From Nonomuraea thailandensis (GTDB taxonomy: Bacteria; Actinomycetota; Actinomycetes; Streptosporangiales; Streptosporangiaceae): a stretch of 64,000 nt of DNA. How positions within the stretch are numbered: the first letter of the stretch is position 1; each line of letters opens with the position of its first letter. Location: the NCBI RefSeq assembly GCF_024172165.1, contig NZ_JAMZEB010000002.1, forward strand, positions 6,407,501-6,471,500, written 5' to 3'. The position numbers and the translations under genes were made by a program. Below the pieces are notes generated by a model. The model had not been told where the DNA came from. It saw nothing but the letters and a program-made list of their open reading frames with translations, and ran no database searches. Shown piece by piece: positions 7,736-16,835 of this stretch.

Positions 7736-9844
7736 CTACGGGGAGACCCGGCTGAAGCGGAAGCCCATCTTGTCGAACTCGGCCTTCTTGCCCGCCGTCG
7801 CCAGCACCCGGGAGACCTTCCCCGCCAGGTCGATCACCACGGCCTCGTACCCGCCGCCCCTGGCCCGCCACACCGCGAGGTGGTCGTCGTCCCACCAGCC
7901 GATGAGCCGGTTGCTGGCGAACGGGATCGTGATCGGTTCTGCGTCGCCGCCCGAGGTGGGGCGGGCGCACAGCGAGGTGCCCGCCGAGGTGCAGTGGGCC
8001 AGGAACCGGGTGCCCGACGGGGAGATGTCGTCGCCCTCCACCCACACGGGCGTGCCCACGCCGGTCAGCGTGCGCACCACCTTGCCGTTCAGGTCGTAGA
8101 ACCTCATCCGGCCGCCGGTCCACGTGCCCACGGCGCGGCCGTCCGCGTCCCAGAAGAAGCGCCACTCCCCCGCGCCCTCGTCCTTGATCTCGAACACCCG
8201 GCCCTTCTCCGCGGCCACGTCGATGATGCCGAAGCCGTGCTCGACGGCGTTGCCGTCGGCGCCCTTGTAGAGGGTGACCAGGCCGTACCTGCCGTCGGGC
8301 GACCAGCGGGGCGTGGTGGGGAAGACCGGCTTGGGGCTGAGCTCGACGACGCGTCTGGCGTCGCTGACGTGGTCGATGATGGAGACGGTGGCGTACAGGT
8401 CGGTGCTGTAGTCCACGTCGGTGCCCAGGGCCCGGTTCGTGGCGGGGTCGAGGGCGTACTCGAAGTAGCGGGGGTCGGAGGCGAAGCGGCCGGTGGCGTG
8501 TTTCCTGACGTAGAGGCGCTTGCCGCCGTCCACGGTGTAGGAGGCGAGCCTGATGGGGTCGCCGTCGCGCTCCTCCAGCTTCACCGACGTGCCGGGGAGG
8601 CTGAGCGGGCGGGTGGCGGGCGGCGCCGTCGTGCCGGGCGGGGCCGAGGTGGTGATCGCCGCGGTGCTCGGCGTCGGTGAGGTGGTGCGCTCCGGGATCC
8701 CCGACAGGCGCACGGCGACGAACGCGCTGGCGGCGGCGAGCACGAGCGCGCCCGCGACACCGCCCGCGACCACCCATCCGGTACGCCGGCGCCCCGCGGG
8801 CCTGGTGGCCGGCCCCTGGAGGTACGGCCCCGGCGGCTGGTACGCGCCGGGCACCGCGGGCGGCCTGCCCGGCGCGCCGCCTGAGGCCCCGCCTGGCGGG
8901 CCACCCGCGGCGCCACTCCCGGCGCCCCCTGGCGCGGCCGCCGCCGTGCCCTGCTGGAGCAGCCCGGGCGACGGGGCGGGCGCCGCGTGAGCGCGGGGAT
9001 CGGCGGGCGGGACACGGCCGGAGGGACCGCCGGGGGCGTGGCCCAGGAGGCGCATGAGGGCCTCGCTCGACGAGGGCCGCCGGGCGGGATCCTTGGCCAG
9101 GCAGTCCGTGACCAGCGCGCGCAGCGCGGGATCGGTCAGCGAGCCGGTGTCGGCCTCGTTGTGCAGGATCCGGTTGACCACCGCCGGCACGCTGTCCTGC
9201 CCGAACGGCGGCTGCCCCGACGCGGCGAACAGCAGCGTGCACGCCCACGCGAACAGGTCCGACTTCGGCCCGGGGCCGGTCTCGGTGAGCTGCTCGGGCG
9301 CCATGTACGACGGCGTGCCGATCACCGCGCCGGTGAGCGTCGAGGTCAGGTCGAGCGCCTTGGCGATGCCGAAGTCGATCACTCGCGGCCCGTCGGAGGC
9401 GAGCACCACGTTCGACGGCTTGAAGTCGCGGTGCACGATGCCGGCCTGGTGGATGGCGACCAGGGCGGTGACGGTGCCGATGGCCAGCCGGTGCAGCGAG
9501 GTGCCGGAGCGCGGGCCCTGCTCGCGTACGACGTCGGTCAGGGTGGGGCCGTCGATGTACTCGCTGACGATGTACGGCCGCCCGCCGAACAGGCCGGTCT
9601 CGACGACCTGGGCCGTGCAGAACGGCGCCACCCGCCTGGCCAGCGCCACCTCGCGGACGAACCGCTCCGACGCCTCGGCGTCGCCGGCCAGGTCGGAGCG
9701 CAGGAGCTTGAGCGCCACCTTCGTGCCGGCGGGGTTCGTGGCGAGGTAGACGATGCCCTGCCCGCCCTCGCCGAGCCGCCCGGCCAGGCGGTACTCGCCC
9801 ACCGTCGCGGGGTCCCCTGGTCTCAGGGCCGCGAGGTCCGGCAT
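7736..9844 (-). CDS. Membrane-anchored Ser/Thr protein kinase with extracytoplasmic beta-propeller-like region
   Basis: Hanks-type kinase of 702 residues. The kinase domain (about 15-265) has LGEGGQGIVYLA, the invariant Lys in KVALKLL, VHRDFKPSNVVL (catalytic loop, Phe where Leu is usual), DFGIAK and GTPSYMAPEQL. A Pro/Gly/Ala-rich linker follows, then one transmembrane helix near 355-380 and a roughly 310-residue outer domain. That domain has repeated W-S-P-D-G-R and F-x-W-D-A-D-G-R segments typical of TolB/WD-like propellers. Substrate and signal are unknown. Confidence 0.9.
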   Translation of the reverse strand: MPDLAALRPGDPATVGEYRLAGRLGEGGQGIVYLATNPAGTKVALKLLRSDLAGDAEASERFVREVALARRVAPFCTAQVVETGLFGGRPYIVSEYIDGPTLTDVVREQGPRSGTSLHRLAIGTVTALVAIHQAGIVHRDFKPSNVVLASDGPRVIDFGIAKALDLTSTLTGAVIGTPSYMAPEQLTETGPGPKSDLFAWACTLLFAASGQPPFGQDSVPAVVNRILHNEADTGSLTDPALRALVTDCLAKDPARRPSSSEALMRLLGHAPGGPSGRVPPADPRAHAAPAPSPGLLQQGTAAAAPGGAGSGAAGGPPGGASGGAPGRPPAVPGAYQPPGPYLQGPATRPAGRRRTGWVVAGGVAGALVLAAASAFVAVRLSGIPERTTSPTPSTAAITTSAPPGTTAPPATRPLSLPGTSVKLEERDGDPIRLASYTVDGGKRLYVRKHATGRFASDPRYFEYALDPATNRALGTDVDYSTDLYATVSIIDHVSDARRVVELSPKPVFPTTPRWSPDGRYGLVTLYKGADGNAVEHGFGIIDVAAEKGRVFEIKDEGAGEWRFFWDADGRAVGTWTGGRMRFYDLNGKVVRTLTGVGTPVWVEGDDISPSGTRFLAHCTSAGTSLCARPTSGGDAEPITIPFASNRLIGWWDDDHLAVWRARGGGYEAVVIDLAGKVSRVLATAGKKAEFDKMGFRFSRVSP

Positions 9845-9935
9845 TGGCGACTCCCCCTATGTGGCGTCTTTTCCGCCATTCTGGTGGTTCGCCCCGGGTT
9901 CCGTCATGTGTTCGGGGAAGGCGCGGGGTTCCGGC

Positions 9936-11426
9936 TCAGGTGACGGCGTCGGCGACGGCCTGGGGGGCGCGGAGCTGGAGCAGGTGGCCGGCCCCCGGCA
10001 GGCGTACGTGCTCGGCCGCGAGCTCGCCCGCCAGGTGGCCGGCGCAGCCGTCGGCGTCGCCGGAGCTGATCACGGTGACGGGCACCTCGGGGAACGGCTT
10101 CTCGGCCCGCAACCGGCGCAGGTCGGCGGCCATGCGGCGGCGGGCCAGCCACTCCCCCGCCGCCGCGGCGAGCACCCTGCCCGTGCCGTAGACGCCCGAC
10201 GGGTCGGCCGTCCCGGTGAGCAGCCGGTGCGCCGGCGGCCCCGCCAGGCGGGCCAGGGCGGTCGCGGCCCAGGTGCGGCCCAGCGCGGGCAGCCATCTGC
10301 CCGCGGTCCCGGCGAACGGCAGCGGCCGGCGCTCACCCGCGCAGGCGGGCTCCACCAGCACCAGCCTGGCCAGGCACAGCGGGTGCAGCCTGGCGAACGC
10401 CTCCGCGTGCCAGCACGCCGTCCCGTCGGCGACGAGCGTCACCTGCTGGGGATGCGCCGGCGACAGCGCGGCCAGCCGGGCGACCTCGCCGTACAGGGTG
10501 GGCGGGCCAGGGGCACACGGGCTGAGCCCGAGGCCGGGCCGGTCGAACCGGATGACCTGGTGACCGCTCGCGAGCCGCGCCGCCACCGCGTCCCAGTGGA
10601 ACCAGGCGCCCGCGAGCCCCGCCGTGATCAGCACCGCGGGCCCGGCCCCCTGCACGACGACATGCGGCCGCCCGCCCCCCGTGGGATCCGCGCCCGCGCA
10701 CCGGTCCCGCGCGGGATCCGCGCCGTTGCCCGTGCCGCTCCAGGCCGGGGCGTCGTCCATGCGGACGCGGGCTCCGCCCACCCCTCCCATGCGGCCGGGC
10801 GCGATCCTCGGCCCCGCCTCCTCGGGGTCGTCGGCCACGAGCAGGCGCAACGCGACGTACACCAGCCACACCGCGATCGTCGTGAGCTGGGCGCGGTGCG
10901 CGAGCCCCACGCCGTGCCCCGCGACCTGCGCGATCGCGGTGAGCAGGGTGGTGCCCAAGGTCAGCCACGTGAACAGCCACGACGCCCGCGACGCCCACCG
11001 CGCGCTGAGCAGCGCCATGGCCGCCAGCACGGCGACCGTGCCCAGCACCCGCGCCAGCGCGTGCGCCACGTGCGAGAAGGACGTCTCCCGCCGCCCGCAC
11101 AGCGGATCGCTGAGCGCGGCGCAGTCGAGCGGGAACAGCCCGGCCACGAGGGTGAGGAGCCCGAACGCGGCCAGCGCCAGCCAGCCCGGCCACTCGCGCG
11201 CCACCCTCGGCACCAGCGCCACCCCCGCCAGGCAGGCCAGCCCCGACAGCACGTCGCTGACCCGGAACAGCCTGGTCCACGGCTGGTCGCCGGCCGCCAG
11301 CTCGCTGACGTACCCCTCGGTCCTGTCCACGGCGGGCGTGGTGAACTGGCCGGTCACCCAGGCGCTGCCGAGCACCGCCGCCACGATGAACGCGGACGCG
11401 GCGAGCACGAACAACCTTCGCTCCAC
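9936..11426 (-). CDS. DUF998 membrane domain fused to a degenerate alpha/beta-hydrolase domain
   Basis: A 496-residue two-part protein. Residues 1-205 hold about six transmembrane helices with the DUF998 pattern (FRVSDVLSGLACLAG, GLFPLDC, THVAHALAR-like SHVAHALARVLG). Residues about 255-496 resemble an alpha/beta hydrolase (GAWFHWDAVAARLASG, IRFDRPGLGLSP, terminal GAGHLLQLRAPQ). At the nucleophile elbow the sequence is VADGTACWH, so Gly 335 stands where the catalytic Ser of G-x-S-x-G should be. The hydrolase part is therefore probably not a normal esterase. Function is unknown. Confidence 0.75.
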   Translation of the reverse strand: MERRLFVLAASAFIVAAVLGSAWVTGQFTTPAVDRTEGYVSELAAGDQPWTRLFRVSDVLSGLACLAGVALVPRVAREWPGWLALAAFGLLTLVAGLFPLDCAALSDPLCGRRETSFSHVAHALARVLGTVAVLAAMALLSARWASRASWLFTWLTLGTTLLTAIAQVAGHGVGLAHRAQLTTIAVWLVYVALRLLVADDPEEAGPRIAPGRMGGVGGARVRMDDAPAWSGTGNGADPARDRCAGADPTGGGRPHVVVQGAGPAVLITAGLAGAWFHWDAVAARLASGHQVIRFDRPGLGLSPCAPGPPTLYGEVARLAALSPAHPQQVTLVADGTACWHAEAFARLHPLCLARLVLVEPACAGERRPLPFAGTAGRWLPALGRTWAATALARLAGPPAHRLLTGTADPSGVYGTGRVLAAAAGEWLARRRMAADLRRLRAEKPFPEVPVTVISSGDADGCAGHLAGELAAEHVRLPGAGHLLQLRAPQAVADAVT

Positions 11427-11473
11427 GTAACAATTAGATCACTCCGGGCTACCCGTGCCCATGAGCGCCCCGG

Positions 11474-12031
11474 TCAGAGCCCCGGAGCGCCCCAGACAGG
11501 GAACCATCGGCTGAGATCCTTCTCCAGCGGCAGCTCGCCCTCCAGAGCTCCCCTGGCCTGCAATTCGAGCGGATTGTCGCGCTTCTGCCCCGGTACCGGG
11601 GCGAACGGGTAGAAGGTTCCGCGTTTGTACAGGTAGACCACGGCCAGCCGCCGGCCGCCCTCACCGGCGAACGACACCAGCGAGCACAGCAGCGAGGGCC
11701 CGAACCCGGCCCCCTCCAACGTGGAGTTGACCGCGTGCAACTCGGTGACCAGGTCGCCGAGCGCCTCCGCCGGGCGGCGCGCGAGCAGCCAGGTGTAGCC
11801 GTAGCCGTCGTCGGACTCCTCGACGCGCTCCCCCAGCAGCGCCTTGGCGTCGCTCTCCGCCGTGGCGAACGCGCCGCCCTCCGCGGCCCTGAACGCCACG
11901 GAGCCGAGACCGGTGGGCACCAGCCCGGTCGCCGCCTGCAGCGTCACGGCCGCCGACGGCAGCGCGAACAGCGCGTCGAGGTTGGGTTTGACCGGCTTCG
12001 ACCGGCCGAGCAGCGCGTCGAGCCAGCCCAT
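11474..12031 (-). CDS. pspAB: PspA-associated protein PspAB
   Basis: A 185-residue cytosolic protein starting GWLDALLGRSKPVKPNLDALFALPSAA, the typical beginning of PspAB proteins found beside htpX and pspA in actinobacteria. No catalytic motif or membrane segment is seen. It is the last gene of a four-gene operon (pspA, pspAA, htpX, pspAB), 7 bp after htpX. Its role in the envelope-stress response is inferred from this conserved neighbourhood. Confidence 0.85.
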   Translation of the reverse strand: MGWLDALLGRSKPVKPNLDALFALPSAAVTLQAATGLVPTGLGSVAFRAAEGGAFATAESDAKALLGERVEESDDGYGYTWLLARRPAEALGDLVTELHAVNSTLEGAGFGPSLLCSLVSFAGEGGRRLAVVYLYKRGTFYPFAPVPGQKRDNPLELQARGALEGELPLEKDLSRWFPVWGAPGL

Positions 12032-12038
12032 GCGGTGT

Positions 12039-12938
12039 TCAGCCCCTTCCTAGTTGCCGGGAGATGTCGGCGAGTTGTTCGAGCCGGCGCTCCAGCGGCG
12101 GGTGCGTGGCGAACAGGTTCGCCACGCTCTGGCCCTTGGCCAGCGCCGGGGCGAAGTAGAAGGCGTTGAACGGCTCCGCCTCGCGCAGGTCCCTGGTCGG
12201 GATCCTGGCCATGTCGCCGGTCACCTTGGTCAGCGCGCTGGCCAGGGCCGACGGCCGCTGCGTGAGCAGGGCGCCCGCCCGGTCGGCTGCCAGCTCCCGG
12301 TAGCGCGACAGGGCGCGGGTGAGCAGGAAGCTGACGGCGTACACGATGACGGAGACCAGCAGGATGATCGCGCCGACGGGCAGCCCTCCCTGGCCGCCGT
12401 TGCGGCGGCCACCGAGCCCGGTGTAGAGCGCGAACCTGGTCATCAGGCCCGCCACGATCCCGAGGAACGAGGCGATCGTCATGACGGCCACGTCGCGGTG
12501 GGCGACGTGGGACAGCTCGTGGGCGATCACGCCCTCGAGCTCCTGCGGCTCCAGGCGGCGCAGGATGCCGGTCGTCACGCAGACGACCGCCTTCTTCTGG
12601 TTGCGGCCGGTGGCGAACGCGTTGGGGACGTCGGAATCCGCGATCGCCACCCGCGGCTTGGGCATGTCGGCCAGGGCGCACAGCCGGTCGATCAGGCCGT
12701 GCAGCTCAGGGGCCTCCTGCGGCGAGACCTCCCGACCGTGCATCGCGAACAGCGCGATGCGGTCGGACAGGAAGTACTGCACCAGCAGCAGGCCGCCCGC
12801 CAGCACCAGGACGGTCAGCGCCCGTACGCCGAGGGCGATCAGGACGCCGACGAACACGACGTAGAGCAGCCCGAGCAGGAACATCGTCACGACCATGCGG
12901 CTGGTCAGGCCGCGGTCGGACGCGAACCGCGTACGCAC
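12039..12938 (-). CDS. htpX: Membrane zinc metalloprotease HtpX
   Basis: M48B protease that degrades damaged membrane proteins. The 299-residue protein has two N-terminal transmembrane helices (about 15-60), then the zinc motif HELSHVAHRD, two further hydrophobic segments (about 155-215) and the third ligand region RYRELAADRAGA. Length fits the family. It sits between pspAA and pspAB, linking membrane quality control to the phage-shock response. Confidence 0.95.
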   Translation of the reverse strand: MRTRFASDRGLTSRMVVTMFLLGLLYVVFVGVLIALGVRALTVLVLAGGLLLVQYFLSDRIALFAMHGREVSPQEAPELHGLIDRLCALADMPKPRVAIADSDVPNAFATGRNQKKAVVCVTTGILRRLEPQELEGVIAHELSHVAHRDVAVMTIASFLGIVAGLMTRFALYTGLGGRRNGGQGGLPVGAIILLVSVIVYAVSFLLTRALSRYRELAADRAGALLTQRPSALASALTKVTGDMARIPTRDLREAEPFNAFYFAPALAKGQSVANLFATHPPLERRLEQLADISRQLGRG

Positions 12939-12942
12939 GGGC

Positions 12943-13221
12943 TCAGCCCGGGATGAGGCCTTGGTCGCCCAGCATCTCCCGGACCTCCTCGATCGAGGCG
13001 TCCGCGGGGGGAAGGATCAGCTCTGACGGCTCAAGGCTGTCGTCGGGGAGCGCCTTGCCCACGTGGCGCACCTTGTCGAGCAACGCGTGCAGCTTGACCC
13101 TGAAGGCCTTCTCGTCGCTGGCCTCGATGGCCGCTTCGAGCTCGCTGTCCAGCTCGTTGAGGACCGAGATGTCGTCGGCGGAGATCTCCACCTGACCCTC
13201 GCCCATGATCCTGACAATCAT
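12943..13221 (-). CDS. pspAA: PspA-associated protein PspAA
   Basis: A 92-residue protein with IVRIMGEGQVEISADDISVLNELD near the N-terminus, an acidic helical middle and PADASIEEVREMLGDQGLIPG at the end. This is the usual form of PspAA encoded directly after actinobacterial pspA. Its ATG overlaps the pspA stop as ATGA. Function is thought to involve modulating PspA; nothing catalytic is seen. Confidence 0.88.
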   Translation of the reverse strand: MIVRIMGEGQVEISADDISVLNELDSELEAAIEASDEKAFRVKLHALLDKVRHVGKALPDDSLEPSELILPPADASIEEVREMLGDQGLIPG

Positions 13222-14045
13222 GCGCCCTCCCCAGGCTGGCGGTACTGCTGGGTCTGGCCGCCCTGCTGCTGGGGCTGCGCCTGCTGCTGGGGCTGGCCCT
13301 GCTGCTGCGGCTGGCCCTGCTCGATCGCCGACTTCGGCGCCGGGCCCTGGCCCAGCTCGGCCTTCATCCTGGCCAGCTCCAGCTCGACGTCCATGCCGCC
13401 GCCCATGCGGTCGAGCTCGGCCTGGATGTCGTCGCCGCGGGTGCCGCTGAAGTCGTCGAGCGCGCCGCTGGCCAGCAGCTCGTCGATGGCGCCGGCACGG
13501 GCCTGCATCTGCGCCGTCTTGTCCTCGGCGCGCTGGATCGCCAGGCCGACGTCGCCCATCTCCTCGGAGATGCCGGAGAACGCCTCGTTGATGCGCGTCT
13601 GCGCCTCGGCGGCGGTGTAGGTCGCCTTGATCGTCTCCTTCTTCGTGCGGAAGGAGTCGACCTTGGCCTGCAGCCGCTGGGAAGCCGTGGTCAGCTTCTC
13701 CTCCTCGGCCTGCAGGTTGTCGTGCTGCACCTTCAGGTCCGCCATCTGCGTCTGCAGGCTGGACCGGCGCTGCAGCGCCTCACGGGCAAGATCCTCCCGG
13801 CCGACGGACAGCGCCTTGCGGCCCTGCTCCTCCAGCCGCTGGGCCTGCTTCTCAATGCCGGTGATCTGGAGCTCCACCCTCTTGCGCGAGGTGGCGACGT
13901 CGGCCACCCCCCGCCGCACCTTCTGCAGCAGCTCGAGCTGCCGCTGATAGGAGTAGTCAAGGGTCTCGCGCGGATCCTCCATCTTGTCCAGGGCCTTGTT
14001 GGCCTTGGACTTGAAGATCATCGAAAGTCTCTTCATCACGCTCAT
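13218..14045 (-). CDS. pspA: Phage shock protein A (PspA/IM30)
   Basis: Peripheral membrane protein that polymerises on and stabilises stressed membranes. The 275-residue protein starts SVMKRLSMIFKSKANKALDKMEDPRETLDYSY, the standard PspA N-terminus, and is almost wholly helical/coiled-coil to about residue 235. The last 30 or so residues are an unusual Gln/Pro/Gly tail (repeated PQQQ) beyond the normal core. An upstream in-frame extension of 15 residues is unlikely. A perfect 8-bp inverted repeat lies in the divergent promoter region. Confidence 0.93.
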   Translation of the reverse strand: MSVMKRLSMIFKSKANKALDKMEDPRETLDYSYQRQLELLQKVRRGVADVATSRKRVELQITGIEKQAQRLEEQGRKALSVGREDLAREALQRRSSLQTQMADLKVQHDNLQAEEEKLTTASQRLQAKVDSFRTKKETIKATYTAAEAQTRINEAFSGISEEMGDVGLAIQRAEDKTAQMQARAGAIDELLASGALDDFSGTRGDDIQAELDRMGGGMDVELELARMKAELGQGPAPKSAIEQGQPQQQGQPQQQAQPQQQGGQTQQYRQPGEGA

Positions 14046-14082
14046 GCGCGTCGGCCGTCCCCTTCTAGGTCGTGCTGGTGTC

Positions 14083-14113
14083 AATCCCAATGCAGCGCAG
14101 CCGCCTTGGGATT
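14083..14113. promoter_or_regulatory. Inverted repeat in the pspA/DUF3043 divergent promoter
   Basis: AATCCCAA (14083-14090) and TTGGGATT (14106-14113) are perfect inverted 8-bp arms with a 15-bp spacer, upstream of pspA on the left and the DUF3043 gene on the right. The spacing of about two helical turns between arm centres fits a dimeric regulator. The regulator is unknown. Confidence 0.5.
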
Positions 14114-14170
14114 ACCCTACGCATAACGCACGGGGGCGTCACTAAGTTGCAGTCCAGGTAGGGTTGACGT

Positions 14171-14782
14171 GTGTTGCGACGCCGTTCCCAAACCTCCGTG
14201 GACGACACCCCCGTCCCCGTTGACGATCCTAAGCCCCAGGGTAAAGGTCGTCCCACACCCAAGCGCCGGGAAGCCGAGGGCAAGCGGCGCCAATATGTCT
14301 CCGCGCCGAAGGACCGCAAAGAGGCATATCGGCAGATGCGGGCCAAGCAGTCCGCCGAGCGCGAGCGCGCCCGTCAGGGCATGCTCGCAGGTGACGAACG
14401 GTATCTTCCCGTTCGTGACAAGGGCCCAGCGCGCAAGTTCGCGCGCGACTGGGTCGACTCGCGGCGGTTGCCGAGCCAGTATTTCCTGCCGTTCTCGCTA
14501 GTCATCCTGCTGGCCACCTGGATCCCGTGGCCGATGGCGATCCGCGCGCAGGTGCTCGGCTACGTCGTCACGATCGGCTGGCCGATCATGATGATCGGCG
14601 TGCTCTTCACCTCCGTCTTCGTGTCGTGGAAGGTGAAGAAGCTGGTGGCCGAGAAGCTGCCCGGCGAGAGCGTCAAGGGCGTGGGCTTCTACGCGGCCAT
14701 GCGGGCGCTGCAGATCCGCAAGCTGCGCTTCCCGCCGCCCCAGGTGCTGCCCGGCGGCAAGCCGGTGCCGCCGAAGCGCTAG
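14171..14782 (+). CDS. DUF3043 membrane protein
   Basis: A 203-residue protein starting at a GTG. The first 110 residues are highly charged and hydrophilic (KRREAEGKRRQYVSAPKDRKEAYRQMRAKQ), followed by two transmembrane helices (about 112-160) and a basic C-terminus. It matches the actinobacterial DUF3043 family, often found near pspA or other conserved loci. Function is not known. It converges with the SUKH gene with a 3-bp gap. Confidence 0.85.
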   Translation: MLRRRSQTSVDDTPVPVDDPKPQGKGRPTPKRREAEGKRRQYVSAPKDRKEAYRQMRAKQSAERERARQGMLAGDERYLPVRDKGPARKFARDWVDSRRLPSQYFLPFSLVILLATWIPWPMAIRAQVLGYVVTIGWPIMMIGVLFTSVFVSWKVKKLVAEKLPGESVKGVGFYAAMRALQIRKLRFPPPQVLPGGKPVPPKR

Positions 14783-14785
14783 CCG

Positions 14786-15775
14786 CTATGGGTTGCCGTA
14801 CTCCACGTTCTCCCAGCGCAGCACGCCTCGCTTGACCGCGGGCCGCCGGCCGTCGAACTCCGTTCCCTTCTCCAGGGCGTCGGCCACGGCCCGCATGAGC
14901 GCGTAGTAGGACGGCGCTCTCCGCGTCAGGCCGGCGATCGTGTCGTCCCAGCCGACCGCGCCGTCGGCCGAGTCGGCCACGGCCCACACCGCTGAGCCGT
15001 CCTCCCGCCCGGAGAAGGAGAGGAACGGGATCAACCGGCCGCTCCAGAGCTCCTCCCAGGGCTCGACGCCGCGGTCGGTGGGGTCGAGGCGGCACATGTG
15101 GCGCCAGGTGTCCCTGATGTCGCGGATGCCGAGGTTCGACGCGCCGGAGAACCAGGCTCCGAATCCGAACCCGTCCGCCCCTCGCGAGCCGTTGTGGCGC
15201 AGCAGGGAGGCGCGCAGGTCGTCCGGGAAGTCCACGCCCATCTGCGCCTCGGCGATCGCGATCGTGCGGGCCCTGCCGGGTGCGCCGAGCGTGCGGTACG
15301 TGCGCGGCGCGTTCGCCTTCAGCCACCGTTCGATCCGCCGCCACTGCCGGTCCACGGCCCGCTTGACCCGCGGGTCGATGGGCCGCACGGTGATCGGGCG
15401 GGGCGCGGGCGAGCAGTAGGGGTCGGGGATCTCGGCCGGCGTCGCAGGCGTGGACGGCTGGGCGCTCAGCCGCTCGCGCGCGGACTGGGGCGGCACCTCC
15501 GCCTCACTCTCCGTCACGTGCAGGATCCAGGCGCCAGGCGCCGTCGTGGCCGTCCGCCCGCTCCCCGGGACCAGCGCGACCGTCAGGGTCACCACGACGG
15601 TCGCGGCGATGCCGACCCAAACCCATCCCATCCGCGTGCGGGGAGCCGCCGCGGAACGGGCCCTGGTGACGATCCGCCTTTCCGGCATGCGGGCGCGGCG
15701 GCGCAGCCGTACCGCGATCGCGGTCAGGATGGCCGCGGTGAGCGCCAGCCGAACGAGCTTCAGCACGTCGCGCAC
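14786..15775 (-). CDS. Membrane-anchored SMI1/KNR4 (SUKH) family protein
   Basis: The best start is the GTG at 15775, giving 329 residues. Two hydrophobic segments are seen (about 4-20 and 50-75), then a Pro-rich linker and a SUKH-type domain with IAEAQMGVDFPDDLRASLLRHNG, LIPFLSFSGREDGSAVWAVADS and GWDDTIAGL. SUKH proteins often act as immunity proteins to contact-dependent or polymorphic toxins, but no toxin gene is adjacent. Here the domain is membrane-tethered, so another binding role is possible. Confidence 0.75.
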   Translation of the reverse strand: MRDVLKLVRLALTAAILTAIAVRLRRRARMPERRIVTRARSAAAPRTRMGWVWVGIAATVVVTLTVALVPGSGRTATTAPGAWILHVTESEAEVPPQSARERLSAQPSTPATPAEIPDPYCSPAPRPITVRPIDPRVKRAVDRQWRRIERWLKANAPRTYRTLGAPGRARTIAIAEAQMGVDFPDDLRASLLRHNGSRGADGFGFGAWFSGASNLGIRDIRDTWRHMCRLDPTDRGVEPWEELWSGRLIPFLSFSGREDGSAVWAVADSADGAVGWDDTIAGLTRRAPSYYALMRAVADALEKGTEFDGRRPAVKRGVLRWENVEYGNP

Positions 15776-15823
15776 CCTATCCCGAATCGGATCATCCCAT
15801 GTGCCGGGATTAAGGTCGGACCC

Positions 15824-16822
15824 ATGGAATTCCGTCACCTTGGTCGCAGTGGTCTCATGGTCAGCGAGATCAGCTACGGCAACTGGCTCACCCACGGCTC
15901 CCAGGTCGAGGAGGACGCCGCCAAGCAGTGCGTGCAGGCGGCGCTCGACGAGGGCATCACCACGTTCGACACCGCAGACGTCTACGCGGGCACGAAGGCC
16001 GAGGAGGTGCTCGGCCGCGCGCTCAAGGGCGTCCGCAGGGAGTCGCTGGAGATCTTCACGAAGGTCTACTGGCCGACCGGGCCCGGCAAGAACGACCGGG
16101 GCCTGTCCCGCAAGCACATCACCGAGTCGATCCACGGCTCGCTGCGCCGGCTGCAGACCGACTACGTCGACCTGTACCAGGCGCACCGGTTCGACTCCGA
16201 GACTCCGCTGGAGGAGACGCTCAAGACGTTCGACGACCTCGTCCGCCAGGGCAAGGTCCTCTACGTCGGCGTGAGCGAGTGGAACGCCGACCAGATCGCC
16301 CGCGCTCTGAAGATCGCCGACGAGATGGGCTTCGACCGGCTCGTGTCGAACCAGCCGCAGTACTCCATGCTGTGGCGGGTCATCGAGTCGGAGATCGTCC
16401 CCCTGTGCGAGCAGGAGGGCCTGGGCCAGATCGTCTGGTCGCCGATCGGCCAGGGCGTGCTGACCGGCAAGTACCTGCCGGGCCAGCAGCCGCCCGAGGG
16501 CTCGCGGGCCACCGACAAGAGCGGCAGCGCCATGATCTCGCGGTTCATGAACGACGACGTGCTCACGCGCGTGCAGGAGCTCAAGCCGATCGCCGCCGAC
16601 CTGGGCCTGTCCATGGCCCAGCTGGCGGTCGCGTGGGTCCTGCAGAACCCGAACGTCTCCAGCGCCATCATCGGCGCCAGCCGGCCCGAGCAGGTGCGTG
16701 ACAACGTCAAGGCCGCCGGCGTCAAGCTGGAGGCCGACGTGCTCAAGCGCATCGACGACGTGCTCGGCTCGGTCGTGGAGCGCGACCCCGCCAAGACGCA
16801 GAGCCCGGCTTCGCGCCCGTAA
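15824..16822 (+). CDS. Aldo/keto reductase
   Basis: NADPH-dependent oxidoreductase of the voltage-gated K-channel beta-subunit-like group, 332 residues. Visible features are the start MEFRHLGRSGLMVSEISYGNW, FDTADVYAGTKAEEVLGRAL (Asp and Tyr of the catalytic tetrad), IFTKVYW (Lys), YVDLYQAHRFD (His), and a C-terminal cofactor region SSAIIGASRPEQV. The start ATG fits homologues. Physiological substrate is unknown. It is divergent from the SUKH gene and ends at a strong terminator. Confidence 0.9.
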   Translation: MEFRHLGRSGLMVSEISYGNWLTHGSQVEEDAAKQCVQAALDEGITTFDTADVYAGTKAEEVLGRALKGVRRESLEIFTKVYWPTGPGKNDRGLSRKHITESIHGSLRRLQTDYVDLYQAHRFDSETPLEETLKTFDDLVRQGKVLYVGVSEWNADQIARALKIADEMGFDRLVSNQPQYSMLWRVIESEIVPLCEQEGLGQIVWSPIGQGVLTGKYLPGQQPPEGSRATDKSGSAMISRFMNDDVLTRVQELKPIAADLGLSMAQLAVAWVLQNPNVSSAIIGASRPEQVRDNVKAAGVKLEADVLKRIDDVLGSVVERDPAKTQSPASRP

Positions 16823-16835
16823 CCCCCTCCGAAAC

